The notes under the pieces are model-generated. The model saw only the letters and a list, made by a program, of their open reading frames with translations, ran no database searches and had not been told where the DNA came from. The position numbers and the translations under genes are program-made. A stretch of 64,000 nucleotides of DNA, taken from contig OY101128.1 of NCBI GenBank assembly GCA_956465555.1, forward strand, positions 744,001 through 808,000. The letters are read 5' to 3'. The number at the start of each line of letters is the position of its first letter. Within the stretch, counting starts at the first letter, position 1. This DNA comes from Nitzschia sp. pyKryTriq1 (lineage: Eukaryota; Bacillariophyta; Bacillariophyceae; Bacillariales; Bacillariaceae). Positions 50,787 to 61,698 of the stretch are shown here, piece after piece.

Positions 50787-51444
50787 GGTGACAGTATACC
50801 GGTGTAGAGAGATAGTGTAAGTGAGAGAGGTGCGTGCAAGGTACAAGTACCGGTAGTCTACTCTACCAGCTTCGATGATGTAGCGTAATAAAAAAATGAA
50901 AAGAAATAATCTACAGGTAAAAGTGTTCCGCGTTCCGCGTTTCGCCTTTTTGCGTGGGATAGTTTGAAGTTGTGCGGGTTTCGCGTTTCGATGACTCGAG
51001 TCACGAATTGTGGGTCGTGGAAAGATGTCACTTATTTATTATTGGGCACGTCCGATTGGGGGGTGACACAAACTAACGAGCGAACCCCAAACAGGCCAAT
51101 AAACGCACCCATGTATACGGTATGTTCAGTATGTACTGTAGTACCACATACAGGTATCGTTCGACCATCACGATGACGCGCGAGGATTTTTTAGCAAGTA
51201 CTATTCTACTCGTGCCGGTTGTTGCATTGCACGGAGACGCCGCTCATAACATATTACAGTCAACTATCGTTGCTACCATCATAGCGTGGGGAGTTATTGA
51301 ACTGTGAAGAAAAAGAGATACCACTACTAGCTGTCCGCCGTCGATAAGCCATAATACACTGCGGTACCGTACAGGTAGCCACAGAGTCAGTCAGCCATTT
51401 CTCGTCCAGTACTACCGATACTGTAGCATCACATCAAAGCAATC
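50787..51444. promoter_or_regulatory. Divergent promoter region, 658 bp
   Basis: Between opposite start codons. TACCGGTA at 50848-50855, about 62 bp before the membrane-protein start. GTAC-rich words at 51110-51160. No gene seen. Confidence 0.55.
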
Positions 51445-53805
51445 ATGTCCAATCAGTCATCTTCGAGAAGCACTGGCGTTGCTTCTGCAGCCAATATCTC
51501 ACAGTTTTCAAACGTGATACGTCCGTTTGGTTACAGCTGCATGGAGTGCGGGTATTGTAAGGGAGCTCGAGCTTCCATGGTGAAACCTCCCAAAACTGCC
51601 AAGGATTGTTCCAAGAGTTTTGGCATGTTGGCCGAGTCCATGACCCCCGAAGTCTACGAGGCCTTTCTTTATCGCGGATGGCGTCGATCTGGAATCCACC
51701 TGTACAAACCTGCGAATTTTGAAAGCTGCTGTCCGACCTTGACGATACGGTTGGCGGTGGATCAATTTCATCCCACCAAATCGCAGTCCAAAATCCAACG
51801 AAAATTACTCCACCTTTTGAAGAACCAGCATCCACCCTCGTCCAACGAGAATACTGCTACTGCCAAACTGCTATCGTCATCAAAGACAAAATCGAAATCG
51901 GACCATGCACCTTGTTTACGTTTCGAATCCTTTCTACAACAAGCAACAGCAACAACAACAGAAACAACAACATCTATCATGACCACTTTGGAAACGGAAA
52001 CGCGGCAGGCCTTGTTGGAATCATCCAAGCTACTACCACCCGATAATCCCGAACTACTACAAACTCTTCCATCCACTATTATTTCGTTCAAGGTCCGACC
52101 ACCTTCCAAGGCACAAGAAAAGCATCGTCAAATATCCCTCGCCTCCAGTATTTGTGCTCAACTTGCCGGAAGAGCGAAAATCCCACGAGATCCACTTTTA
52201 CAATCCGTCGTGGCCCATCTTCGAGAGCATTTGGTACCAAAGTTCGTCCAAGAGAAGAATGATAATGCTGATCCTTCGTCCACAACGACGACGACGACGA
52301 CGACGACGACTCAAATTAATATTTCCATACAATCCATTGAAGCACATTCCAAAAGTGGGCAAATTCTTTTGACTCTTCAGTTTTCTCCAAATGCTTGGCA
52401 ACAAGTCATGACGATGAGAGATGATGCGAAACAGGAGGAGGGGGATACTGGCATGACTGACGACAACGACCACCACCACCACCACCAGGACCCGCCGTGT
52501 AGGCATAATAACGACGATGCGACGGCGACGATGACGGATAAGTTGGCAGATTGGTATCAGACGACGATAGGAAAGGCCTTGCAACCCGATCAACGACGGC
52601 TGCGATTGGAAACCATGCCAGCTCATCAGAGTGCTCTTCTTCCTCAAGTGCATCAACTGTATGCCCAATATCAGCATGTGGTGCATCAAGATCCGGATCC
52701 TTTCCAAGAACAACTAACCAAAGAAGAAAACAAAAAGACGAAGAAATCAAACAACAAGGATCAAAATGAGAAAAACAACAACAACGACAACGACGACGAC
52801 GACGACCCGACTATGATTGAGGATGCTACTTCTGATTATATAGACGTGGTCATGGAGAAAACTAATAGTTCTACCGACGAAGCCGATCCGCTAACAACTT
52901 CTCCTCTGGACAACCATGACGAGGAAGGGGACGACAACGACGAGGACAACAACAACATCAACAACAACTTGGTCATCGATGAGGATGTCGACCCAATGTC
53001 CACCATCTATGGACTGGATTGGGGACCCCACCAACCAAGCTATTTCAAGGAAGAGGTGACATCCATGCTACAAGACTATCTGAAACCATATCCCACACCA
53101 ATTCAACGATCATTGCTGAATAGTTACTATTCCTTTTATCAGTTCCTGGTGGAATCTCCCTTTGATCCTCAAAATGAAAAGAAGGCATCAACAAATGACG
53201 GCGAGAAGAATAATTTGGTTTGCGGAACCTACCATCAACAATACTGGATTGGGGATTTGCTCATCGCTGTGGGTGTTGTGGATATCTTGCCGAAAGGCTT
53301 GTCGAGTGTCTACCTTTACTATCATCCCGAGATGGCGCATTCACTGGTGGCCTTGGGCAAACTGGCCATTTTGAAGGAAATTGAGTACACCCGCGACGTC
53401 TTGAACCGGCCGTACTATTATCTGGGATATTACATTGAATCGTGTCAGAAGATGCGCTACAAGGCTGATTATCAACCAAGCCAACTACTGTGCCCTGTCC
53501 AATACGAGTGGGTAGATTGCCCCAAGGCGATTCCAAAATTGCAACAAACGCCACGGCATGTCTGCATGCTGGTGGAGAACGAAGAAGAAGAGAAAAGGGA
53601 GAAATCTCCCAAGGACAATCATCACAAACGGACGTTTTCGGACGCCTTTTTGTCGGAAATCCCCATGGACATTGGTGCGGGCATGACGGTGACGCTGGAC
53701 ATGCTCCAAGACAACGGCAAACAAGTAGTGCGTCCCATTCTTCAAGAATTGTCATTCGAGGCAGGTCCCGAATTGAGCCGACAATGTCTTGTCAAGTTGA
53801 CGTAA
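51445..53805 (+). CDS. ATE1: Arginyl-tRNA--protein transferase
   Basis: Intronless, 786 residues. It transfers Arg from Arg-tRNA to N-terminal Asp/Glu (or oxidised Cys), marking proteins for the N-degron pathway. N-terminal domain: PFGYSCMECGYCKG (Cys 32, 35, 38), YRGWRRSGIHLYKP and ESCCPTLTIRL (Cys 95-96), the cluster that binds Fe-S/heme in other ATE1s. C-terminal GNAT-like half: GTYHQQYWIGDLLIAVGVVD, PKGLSSVYLYYHPE, YYLGYYIESCQKMRYKADYQ. About 300 residues of low-complexity linker (Asp, Asn, His, Thr repeats, 52250-53000) separate the two halves, making it longer than yeast or human enzymes (about 500). Confidence 0.93.
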   Translation: MSNQSSSRSTGVASAANISQFSNVIRPFGYSCMECGYCKGARASMVKPPKTAKDCSKSFGMLAESMTPEVYEAFLYRGWRRSGIHLYKPANFESCCPTLTIRLAVDQFHPTKSQSKIQRKLLHLLKNQHPPSSNENTATAKLLSSSKTKSKSDHAPCLRFESFLQQATATTTETTTSIMTTLETETRQALLESSKLLPPDNPELLQTLPSTIISFKVRPPSKAQEKHRQISLASSICAQLAGRAKIPRDPLLQSVVAHLREHLVPKFVQEKNDNADPSSTTTTTTTTTTQINISIQSIEAHSKSGQILLTLQFSPNAWQQVMTMRDDAKQEEGDTGMTDDNDHHHHHQDPPCRHNNDDATATMTDKLADWYQTTIGKALQPDQRRLRLETMPAHQSALLPQVHQLYAQYQHVVHQDPDPFQEQLTKEENKKTKKSNNKDQNEKNNNNDNDDDDDPTMIEDATSDYIDVVMEKTNSSTDEADPLTTSPLDNHDEEGDDNDEDNNNINNNLVIDEDVDPMSTIYGLDWGPHQPSYFKEEVTSMLQDYLKPYPTPIQRSLLNSYYSFYQFLVESPFDPQNEKKASTNDGEKNNLVCGTYHQQYWIGDLLIAVGVVDILPKGLSSVYLYYHPEMAHSLVALGKLAILKEIEYTRDVLNRPYYYLGYYIESCQKMRYKADYQPSQLLCPVQYEWVDCPKAIPKLQQTPRHVCMLVENEEEEKREKSPKDNHHKRTFSDAFLSEIPMDIGAGMTVTLDMLQDNGKQVVRPILQELSFEAGPELSRQCLVKLT

Positions 53806-54008
53806 TTGCATAAATAGTACCATAACATGACGAATGCATGATGGCGGCGACGACGACAGGCGTTTCTAGTCCACTCTAGAGGAACTTGCACCGTTGAACA
53901 TGAGCGCCGTGTTGCTCACAGTCAGTTCAGGGGTCCGAAAACACCAGGTAGAGGCTGCGTCATAGGATGGAGAAACAGCAGCATTCCTTGTTTTTTTAGC
54001 ACTGTTCA

Positions 54009-57000
54009 TTATAGACTGATCTCCAATGGAGGACCAGACGAACCGAAAAGTGCAGCATATTTGAGAGCCAACACATGTGCCCTTGCCCGCATACCATGTT
54101 CTTCGTACAGTTGGATAGCACTTCGCATTTTCTTTTCGGTGTCTTCTTGTTGCTGGTGCTGGCCGCCGCTCTGTCTCCCCTCCTCGGCCCCAGCCAAAGA
54201 GGAGTCCAACAGATATTGGGCAAAGCGTTCATAGGCGAGAGCCTCATCTTGTCGGAAGCCACAATCCCTTGCCCGGAGGATGGCTTCGTTGAAGTAGCGC
54301 GTAGCTGCGTCTCGTTGATCTTTCTTAAGCGCCGCGGTTTCCGCCTCGAGGAGAAGATCGTAGTGGATGACATTTGGATTTCCTTTCTTTGCATAGGTTT
54401 TGATCTTCCGATGGAACTTGCGGCGCAGTGATTTGCATTTCCTTTTCGCTCTTCTACTCATGCTTTCATCTTTTGCACAAATGAAACCAACCAGAGCAAG
54501 ATGGAAGTGCATGGTATAGATCCCAGGGGCTACACCAGGGTAGTCCCTTTCATACACTCCCTGATCAAACCGGATAGTCTCGACGATCTCTAGAAACCGT
54601 CCATATTCCCGTAGCCAAAAAGATTCGTGAAGATCCAATCTCTTTCGGTGGATCAGGAAATGTGCGTCCTCCCGGAAATCAGCGTAGAGGACCGAGCATA
54701 TCTTGTCGCAATAACGAGGATTCGTAAACTCTTCGTCGTCTTTAGTTGCAAGATTGTGGGCCACATTCCACATCAGCCAAATGAAGCCAGCAATTTTATT
54801 CTGCTTCAGTTCTTTCATTTGCGCGGAATATAATCGACAATGGTCTGCAACCGTTCCAAGGTCCATTTCGCCACTGTGAAATGCATTTTCTAGATAGCTG
54901 TAGATGCACCAACCGGCATTTTCAGTATCACCTGAATTGATACCCGCATGGTAGCCCCGCAACAGGCCTTTGCGGCAAAGCTGAAGAGAAATTTGCCACG
55001 GCAACAGGAATAAATTGGTGACCAACATACAACGGGGTTCCACTTTTTTAGAGCCACGATCCTGCGAGGAAAGAAGGGACAAAGCTTTCTCGGCATATAT
55101 CCTCGCTTTCGTGTAGTCACCAAGCATAGATTGGAGGTACCCAACGGAATAGAGTGTAATGATAGAATATTCCGAGGCTCCATCCTTCATCATGGATTGT
55201 ACGCCTTTCATGAGAACTAAAGGCCCCATATCCGGGCAGTCTTGAGCGACTGCAAAAGAAAGATCGTCAACCAGCTCCTCTCTCCACTTTATCGTTTCGT
55301 CGTCTATCGTTCCGGCTCTTTCCAACCTTTTCATGAAACGATCCGTTGAGCAAAGTTTCAACCATACGACACTTGAAATTGTCTGAAGTTTAGCACGTAG
55401 TGAACCTCGTTTAGGAAGTTGAAAGTCAAAATAAGTAGCCAGAACTTCAGTACAAAGAAGGCGTGCCATGTCGAATTTCCCCTGAGCACGATAAGAGCGC
55501 TGTAATGCTGTATAAGCTCGGCGTTTGTGAAGCACTGGGAAACGACGACCCAGAATTTCATTGCAAAACGCTTCCATCTTCTCAAAGTGCCCCAGACAAA
55601 GTTCCGCTTCCGCTGCAGACGAGTAGAGCTCTAATCCGAGCCGACGATGATATTTCCAGTAGTCGGGTGGGAGCAGATCGATTCCTCTGCGTAGATAGTG
55701 AGCTGCGAGTTCAAATGAGGATATCTTGGCAGCTTTCATTCCAGCTTTGAGAAGAACTTGCACAACTTCAATTCTATGTGGATCGTCTGCAGACAGCCAT
55801 ACAGAATCCCCCAGCAGATTGGCTACGAAAAAGATGTGCTGATCCAGTTCCGACGCTGTTAGTCGAGTCAAGAGGAGGTTGCCTAGCTCAAACTGGAGTG
55901 AGTCCCGACTCGAAATCTCGACCAGAGACAAAGCCGCTTCTTGTATCTTATCGTGTTCCCAACCGTAGTGATCGTCAGGCAAAGAGCAGATTAAGCCCTC
56001 GGCCTCGCATTCTCTAAGAAAATCGTCCGGTCCAAATGTTTCCTCGCAGTCTTCGTCCACGTCCAAAAGAATACCAAAACGTTCGACCACCAGTTGTAAG
56101 AAAGTCCGACTGAAAACGGATCCTAGAGATGCCACCATTGGGATCAAGTGTCGCACTCCCGACGACATACTCTTGAGTTTTGACACCATCAAATCACCCA
56201 CATTCTCCGTTGCGGACGTCTTGACAGTAATTGTCTCGACATCCCAGCACCAAGCGTCTTGGTCTACTCCGCCTTGTTCAGAAGCGGTATGGATGAGCAA
56301 GCCCTGAGCGTGGAGCAGGCGAAGAAACTGCTTGACAAAAAAGGCATTTCCTAGCGTCTTTCTGTAGACACATTGCGCTAAGGATTCTACTTTGCGCCTT
56401 TCCAGTTTCAAAAGGTCCTCCAGGAGCTGACCGATATGATTGGTATCCAAGTTTCCGACATGAAGTTGACAAAACGAAAGCTTTTCTTGTTCGGGCGAAC
56501 GGCCAGAGGAGCTTTTATCACTAAGAAGAGTAGTAGTGATTGGGTCTACTTGTTCCCCCGACATGGATTCGAAGTCCAGAACGAACTTGGACAGAGGAGA
56601 GTTGCCCCCTGTGATTCCCTCATTGCGATATGTACCAACTATCAAAATAGCTGGATTTTCTGCATCACTTAAGATTGCAGCGATTAAATCTAGTGACGAC
56701 TGATCCGCCCATTGTAGATCGTCGAGAGCAAGAACCATAGGTCCATAGCATTCAACAACAACACGGATGAAGCTGAGAAATGCTCGAGTGAACAGGTACT
56801 TTGAGTCAAGATATCCAGCTCCGCCGTCGGATGTCGACTGAGGAGAGGATGAAGTGTTTGTTTTTGCCATCGACCTGGTGGATCCTGGTGGGCTTGTCCT
56901 TCCTCTTCTTGTTGTTGCATTTACTGGTGCAGGGTCCAAACAAGGAGAAGAAATAGTCGCGGTTGAGACTTCAGCCTGTTCTTGTTCTTGTTCTATTTGA

Positions 57001-57986
57001 AGTAGCTGGTGTAGTTTCGGCACAACGGTCGTCAAAACATCGGAATAGTCCCCCACGGCCTCCAGAAGTCTTGCCTGAATTGTATGAAACTGATTTTGAT
57101 CACAGCCGGACGAAAAAGCAGCATATCGAAGCTCCAGGATTCCTTGACAAAGGCCATTACAAGCTGTCGCTATTCCTGCGTATGGCTCGTGGTCTCGTTG
57201 TTGCTGATCGAACTTTCCGACGGCATAGAGGCTCTGGCGCTCCGCCGGACGAAGAAGGAGTGCTCTAGGATCGTCCTCCTCCTCCTCGTCGGTGGAAGAA
57301 AGAGCGGGGGCACTGTTGTTGTTGCTGCTAGTATGAGTGCGAAGGTCAGCAGCGTCGGAGGTGTTGGCAGCCGGCGCAAAGATATGCCTCTGGAAATGCT
57401 GCAATAGAGAAGATTTTCCTGAACCGGCATCTCCTGATATCAAAACCAATTGCCTCGACGTCTTCGAGGCCTCCCATCGCTCCTTTAGTTTTTGTATTTG
57501 CTCTTCAATTCCATACAAACCAAGCGAGGAAAAATCTAGCGTCCGTGCTGTTTCTATCATGGTGCTGGTGGTATTATGCGGCAATAAAAGAGGCGAGACA
57601 TGGGACGACCTTCCGAAAGAATCCGTAGAGCCCGGTATCGATTCTGCGTTCATCGAGCCGGAGAACCTCCGTGAACGAGTAAGTATATCACCGAGGATGC
57701 CGCTGCCCGTCCGGGGGCTTGGTGGTGCTGCTGCCGGTGCTGCCAGTGCAAGAAAGGAAGGGGAGGTGCTGGTGCTGGTGCGGGGGCTGCTGGTGCTATT
57801 CCGGCCCTCCTCGTCCTGCTCCTCCACCCTTTCTGCACCACCTCCCTCATGATCGGATTCTACTAAATAAGATTCCGAGCCCTCTTCACCAAAGCGGCCA
57901 CGCGAGGGGGGTGATCGTCCTCCTCGTTGCTGCAATTGCACTTGCAGTTGTTGTTTTGTGGTCTTTCTTTGAGAGTTCTCCTTCAT
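54009..57986 (-). CDS. STAND-type predicted ATPase with TPR-like C-terminal half
   Basis: Intronless, 1325 residues. The disordered N-terminus (1-150, Ser/Pro/Ala-rich) precedes SLGLYGIEEQIQKLKERWEA and Walker A GDAGSGKSS (K191). A long insert with an acidic run leads to Walker B MVLALDDLQWADQSS (D422-D423) and the sensor-like ILIVGTYRNEG. This is the AAA_16/predicted-ATPase pattern of MalT-like STAND proteins. The rest is alpha-helical with TPR-like repeats (AAHYLRRGIDLLPPDYWKYH, LGDYTKARIYAEKALSLL). Relatives usually carry a Ser/Thr or histidine kinase or cyclase domain. None is seen here, so signalling output is unknown. Confidence 0.8.
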   Translation of the reverse strand: MKENSQRKTTKQQLQVQLQQRGGRSPPSRGRFGEEGSESYLVESDHEGGGAERVEEQDEEGRNSTSSPRTSTSTSPSFLALAAPAAAPPSPRTGSGILGDILTRSRRFSGSMNAESIPGSTDSFGRSSHVSPLLLPHNTTSTMIETARTLDFSSLGLYGIEEQIQKLKERWEASKTSRQLVLISGDAGSGKSSLLQHFQRHIFAPAANTSDAADLRTHTSSNNNSAPALSSTDEEEEDDPRALLLRPAERQSLYAVGKFDQQQRDHEPYAGIATACNGLCQGILELRYAAFSSGCDQNQFHTIQARLLEAVGDYSDVLTTVVPKLHQLLQIEQEQEQAEVSTATISSPCLDPAPVNATTRRGRTSPPGSTRSMAKTNTSSSPQSTSDGGAGYLDSKYLFTRAFLSFIRVVVECYGPMVLALDDLQWADQSSLDLIAAILSDAENPAILIVGTYRNEGITGGNSPLSKFVLDFESMSGEQVDPITTTLLSDKSSSGRSPEQEKLSFCQLHVGNLDTNHIGQLLEDLLKLERRKVESLAQCVYRKTLGNAFFVKQFLRLLHAQGLLIHTASEQGGVDQDAWCWDVETITVKTSATENVGDLMVSKLKSMSSGVRHLIPMVASLGSVFSRTFLQLVVERFGILLDVDEDCEETFGPDDFLRECEAEGLICSLPDDHYGWEHDKIQEAALSLVEISSRDSLQFELGNLLLTRLTASELDQHIFFVANLLGDSVWLSADDPHRIEVVQVLLKAGMKAAKISSFELAAHYLRRGIDLLPPDYWKYHRRLGLELYSSAAEAELCLGHFEKMEAFCNEILGRRFPVLHKRRAYTALQRSYRAQGKFDMARLLCTEVLATYFDFQLPKRGSLRAKLQTISSVVWLKLCSTDRFMKRLERAGTIDDETIKWREELVDDLSFAVAQDCPDMGPLVLMKGVQSMMKDGASEYSIITLYSVGYLQSMLGDYTKARIYAEKALSLLSSQDRGSKKVEPRCMLVTNLFLLPWQISLQLCRKGLLRGYHAGINSGDTENAGWCIYSYLENAFHSGEMDLGTVADHCRLYSAQMKELKQNKIAGFIWLMWNVAHNLATKDDEEFTNPRYCDKICSVLYADFREDAHFLIHRKRLDLHESFWLREYGRFLEIVETIRFDQGVYERDYPGVAPGIYTMHFHLALVGFICAKDESMSRRAKRKCKSLRRKFHRKIKTYAKKGNPNVIHYDLLLEAETAALKKDQRDAATRYFNEAILRARDCGFRQDEALAYERFAQYLLDSSLAGAEEGRQSGGQHQQQEDTEKKMRSAIQLYEEHGMRARAHVLALKYAALFGSSGPPLEISL

Positions 57987-58964
57987 CTTTCATTGGTGCT
58001 GCGAACAGTCACCACCGCATCTGCTGGAAGAAGGATCGCGATGACGAGAGCACGCCGCCAAGAATCGGTCGTGCCTCCGCTGCTTCCTTGCAGCTGCTAG
58101 CTAGAGTATCTATTGAAACAAATACCGGTAGACCACAGTTTGGGACTTGAAAGTGGTGTGGATGATGCGTGCAGTTAGTCATCACTTTTCTTGCCGCTCG
58201 CCGCTCGCCGGCGCTCGGCGGATCCGGCTTCCGGTTTTATCACGAAGGAATGGCCTCTAAATTGCAATAAGTGGTACCGTACCGACCGCAGCGACCGGTA
58301 ACGACCGCAGCCATAAAACCGCGGTACGAGTACAGTAGGCACACGCGCCACCATCGCATGCAGAACGGTGTGTTCGCCATCATAATTAATTTTAGAAAAA
58401 GGACGCCAGCGAGGGAGAGTGGCATATATATCTATATATCTATATATATTATATATAATATAATATCTGTGCGGTTTTCAGTTTCGGTGGAAACAACGCA
58501 TAAGTATTAGTAACTATTCTTAGTAAATAATAATAAGCAAGACATCCGCCATCACGGTGCCGCCGCCGGCGGCGCAATCATGCATGGTCGGTTGGTGCAC
58601 GCCGGTCGGGTTAATCAAAACCGCCAGGCCCAAACGCACGCAGGCCAGACCAATTCGATCCAATGCATGCATTCGAAAATGACCGGCTGGCGCATCGTCC
58701 TCTTTATCATCATCATCATCTTGCCTCATCTTGCCTCATGACAATGGACGTCGTCCTTCGTCCTGCCAAACAGTTAAATTAATTATTGTGCCGGTGTGCA
58801 GCGGCAACCAGAGGGTCCCATTGGCCGTAGATACTACCGGTACTTGTACTCGTACCACCCGCCTCTGCCCTACCCGCATACTTGTGTGTATCGTTTGCCC
58901 TACCGATCTGCTCCTCGAGCACCCGTAGAACTCGCCCCTCGATTTTGTTATTTTTACATTCAAA
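57987..58964. promoter_or_regulatory. Divergent promoter region, 978 bp
   Basis: Between opposite start codons. TACCGGTA at 58123-58130 (137 bp before the ATPase start) and 58835-58842 (130 bp before the QSOX start). An imperfect TA-rich microsatellite lies at about 58424-58466. No gene seen. Confidence 0.6.
58424..58466. repeat. TA-rich microsatellite
   Basis: Imperfect ATATATATC/ATATAT repeat about 43 bp long. Non-coding. Confidence 0.85.
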
Positions 58965-60950
58965 ATGATACGGCCGGCTCTTCCGATATTGTCATTATTA
59001 TTTTTTGTTGTCGCGTTCTCGTGGCTTTTGGCGTGGGTGGAGGGAGGTGGCGAAATAACGAATGGCCAGGATCTATATAACGAATGGCGAGTGAATGGCG
59101 AGGATCTATCCAAGTATCTTTACTTGAAGGAGCCACCTGAAGCTGTCTTTCCGATTCATGAATACAAGGAGTCTATCGATGGGGAACATCCAGCCTTTTT
59201 ATTTTCGACGGATTACCCCTATCCAAGAATCGTTGAATTTTACGCGGTGAGTTACAGTACTGGTAGTTTTGATCTGCTCCACACTTCTCTCTGATCCACC
59301 GAATTTTCTCACCCATCAAGTCTCGATGAAACTACTTTTCCTCCCGCTACTACTAAATATTATTTATATCAATATCAGCATTGGTGTCCTCATTGTCAGG
59401 TGAGTTTTCTTTTCGTGGTCCTGCGTCGCTGGTCTGTCCTCCATCATTTTCTTTCCGTCCTATCATATTTCCCTCACCCACCAAGTCGTTGTCGTTGTCG
59501 TCGCGATGAAACTCACTTCTCCCCCCCCTGATATTGATGATGCCATGTTGTCTGTTTGATAAAAAAATGTCAGCATTTCAAGCCAAAATATATTGAATTT
59601 GGAAAAAAGCTTCGCGAGCTCACCGATCAACTACCAGGGGTGGTCGGCATCGAGACGTATGCCGTATCTTGTGTGCCCAATAAGGCTATTTGCAAAGAAT
59701 TCAAAATCGGTGGGTATCCATCGTTAAAAATCTTCCCTGCCAACTCAGTCGTGGGGAAGGAACTTAGTCAATCAAATCTACATCCGACAAAGATTCTCCA
59801 AACATTGGGGATTTCCACCGATCAATATTCGGCAGAAAAACAAGAAGAGGGACAGGAGACTGGAAATCTAAAACAAACGAATACAGCTGTGGATCAGAAA
59901 GTGGCGGTACAACGCAAACATTTCATGGCGCGCTCCAAGAAGGAAACCTTTGATGACGCACACTTGTCATTGGTCTTTTTATTGCGGCATGGAATCTACA
60001 CGGCGCCAGGTCAACTACCAAAGGAAGCCCACCTAGCTCTCAATCGTTTTGTTTCGGTATTGTCCAAAGCAACACCACTTTCTTCCTCGTTGCAACCTGT
60101 TATTGCGTCCTTGGATAAGAATAGTGGTCTTATTACGACATCGGAAGAAGCTCTTGTTAAAGTGTTGGATGAGCTTGCTCCTCCTCCAAGCCCCACTTGG
60201 AGTCCTGCCTGTCTGCAGCATGGTACTGGATATACCTGTGGATTGTGGACCTTGTTTCATATTGTGACAGTGGGCGTGGTCGAGTGGAATTTACTGTCGG
60301 GAGATCCTGATGCGTATTTGGCACCTTTGGACGTGGCGGATACCCTCCGAAATTTTATTGAATATTTTTTCCAGTGCGATGACTGCCGGGCGCACTTTTT
60401 GAGTGAATACGACAGCTGTGGTCATGATCGATGCAATCGGTTATCGGCGGAAAAGGCGACATCAACTTTCAAGGAATGGAAAGAGTTGCCGCTTTGGCTG
60501 TATGAAACTCACAACGGGGTAAATACTCGCTTGCGCCAGGAACGCTTGGACAACAAGGAGGATGAAGATACAACAAGCGAGTGGCAAGTTCAGTGGCCCC
60601 CGGTTTACGACTGCCCCAACTGTTGGTTGTCCCAAGGTCGATGGGACGAAGAACAGATCTACCGGCTTTTGCGACTCCAGTACTGGCCAGAAGACTACAG
60701 GACTCCCGAAATTCAGGATCGCCTGAGCAAGAAGGGTGGTGATGGTGAAAATCTCCATCCGGACGTGGTATCGGTAATGCGCAAACATAAAGAGGTGGCC
60801 GAAGAACCCGGAATCGAAGCTCCGCAAGTGCCATTGTCGTTGATGGTGGCTGTACTCTTCTCTATTGTTTCTGGCTACGTGTACAATCAAAAACGAAAAT
60901 ATGACATGAAGGGTTATCACAAGAAGAGAGAATCGGACAGCAACTGCTAA
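58965..60950 (+). CDS. QSOX: Quiescin-sulfhydryl oxidase (thioredoxin + Erv/ALR), with a 21-bp microexon
   Basis: Exons 58965-59246, 59379-59399 and 59574-60950 (introns 132 and 174 bp, all phase 0) give 559 residues. It oxidises protein thiols to disulfides and reduces O2 to H2O2 in the secretory pathway. Signal peptide (LPILSLLFFVVAFSW), then a thioredoxin fold ending EFYA; the microexon encodes HWCPHCQ (C97, C100), and HFKPKYIEFGKKL continues the helix. Erv/ALR half: CGLWTLFHIVTVG (C323), FFQCDDCRAHF (C369, C372, the FAD-proximal pair), LWLYETHNGVNTRL, YDCPNCW (C448, C451). A C-terminal helix (LSLMVAVLFSIVSGYVYN) and basic tail suggest a membrane-anchored enzyme. Without the microexon the thioredoxin site is absent. 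Confidence 0.92.
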
Positions 60951-61698
60951 ACACAACCAGTTCTGCTCTGTGTTGTTGTTGTTGTTGTTGTTGCTGCTGT
61001 TGTTAATTGCCTCCAGTACCGTTGAGCGTGGCTAGCATGGGATATCGATCCCGCCAGAGGCTCGCGGGCACTTAGGCTCGACACACACACACTCTCACTC
61101 TCTCTCTCTCTGCTAGTAGCAGACGAGACTGGCTTGAATGTCCTAAAACACCACGGTATGCACGAGCTATGACTTCGACAGCCACTGATCTTTGGTGCCT
61201 GTAGCAGTTACTTTGCTCCAGTAAAGAAGGATCCGTCAGGGCTGGAGGAAAATAGTGCATGGGCCGTATACGCGAAGGGAGGGCACCCGCAATTAGCCTA
61301 CTTCGTACCAAGTAAAATCATACTACAGTCTGCTGGTTCTGCGCTGGGGAGAGCCACGAAGTATTACTACATAATAACTCTACTGGACTAATCAATGATT
61401 TATCGTTACTGTCTGTATTGTCTTCACGTCGATCGGAGATGTCGATAGGGCTTCCGAAGACAGCTCTAGACTACGCTCTACTCTAGAGCTCAAATTTCGC
61501 GATGGAAGTCGGCTGCCTTGAGACTTCGTAGCAGTTTAGTAGAAATAGGTCTACCGGTACGAAGGAGCCTACTCGGACGACGACGACGACTCGTATCAAT
61601 AAGAGTGGAGTCGTCTCATGATGTGCAGACTACTATTCGATCTAAAGTACCGGTGCCCGTTCACCAAGGAATACATGCTCCAAGCTTCTTCCACCAGT
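60951..61698. other. Intergenic between convergent genes, 748 bp
   Basis: Shared 3' flank. GTT trinucleotide run at about 60973-60992 and a CA/CT dinucleotide run at about 61081-61112. TACCGGTA at 61552-61559. No gene seen. Confidence 0.6.
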
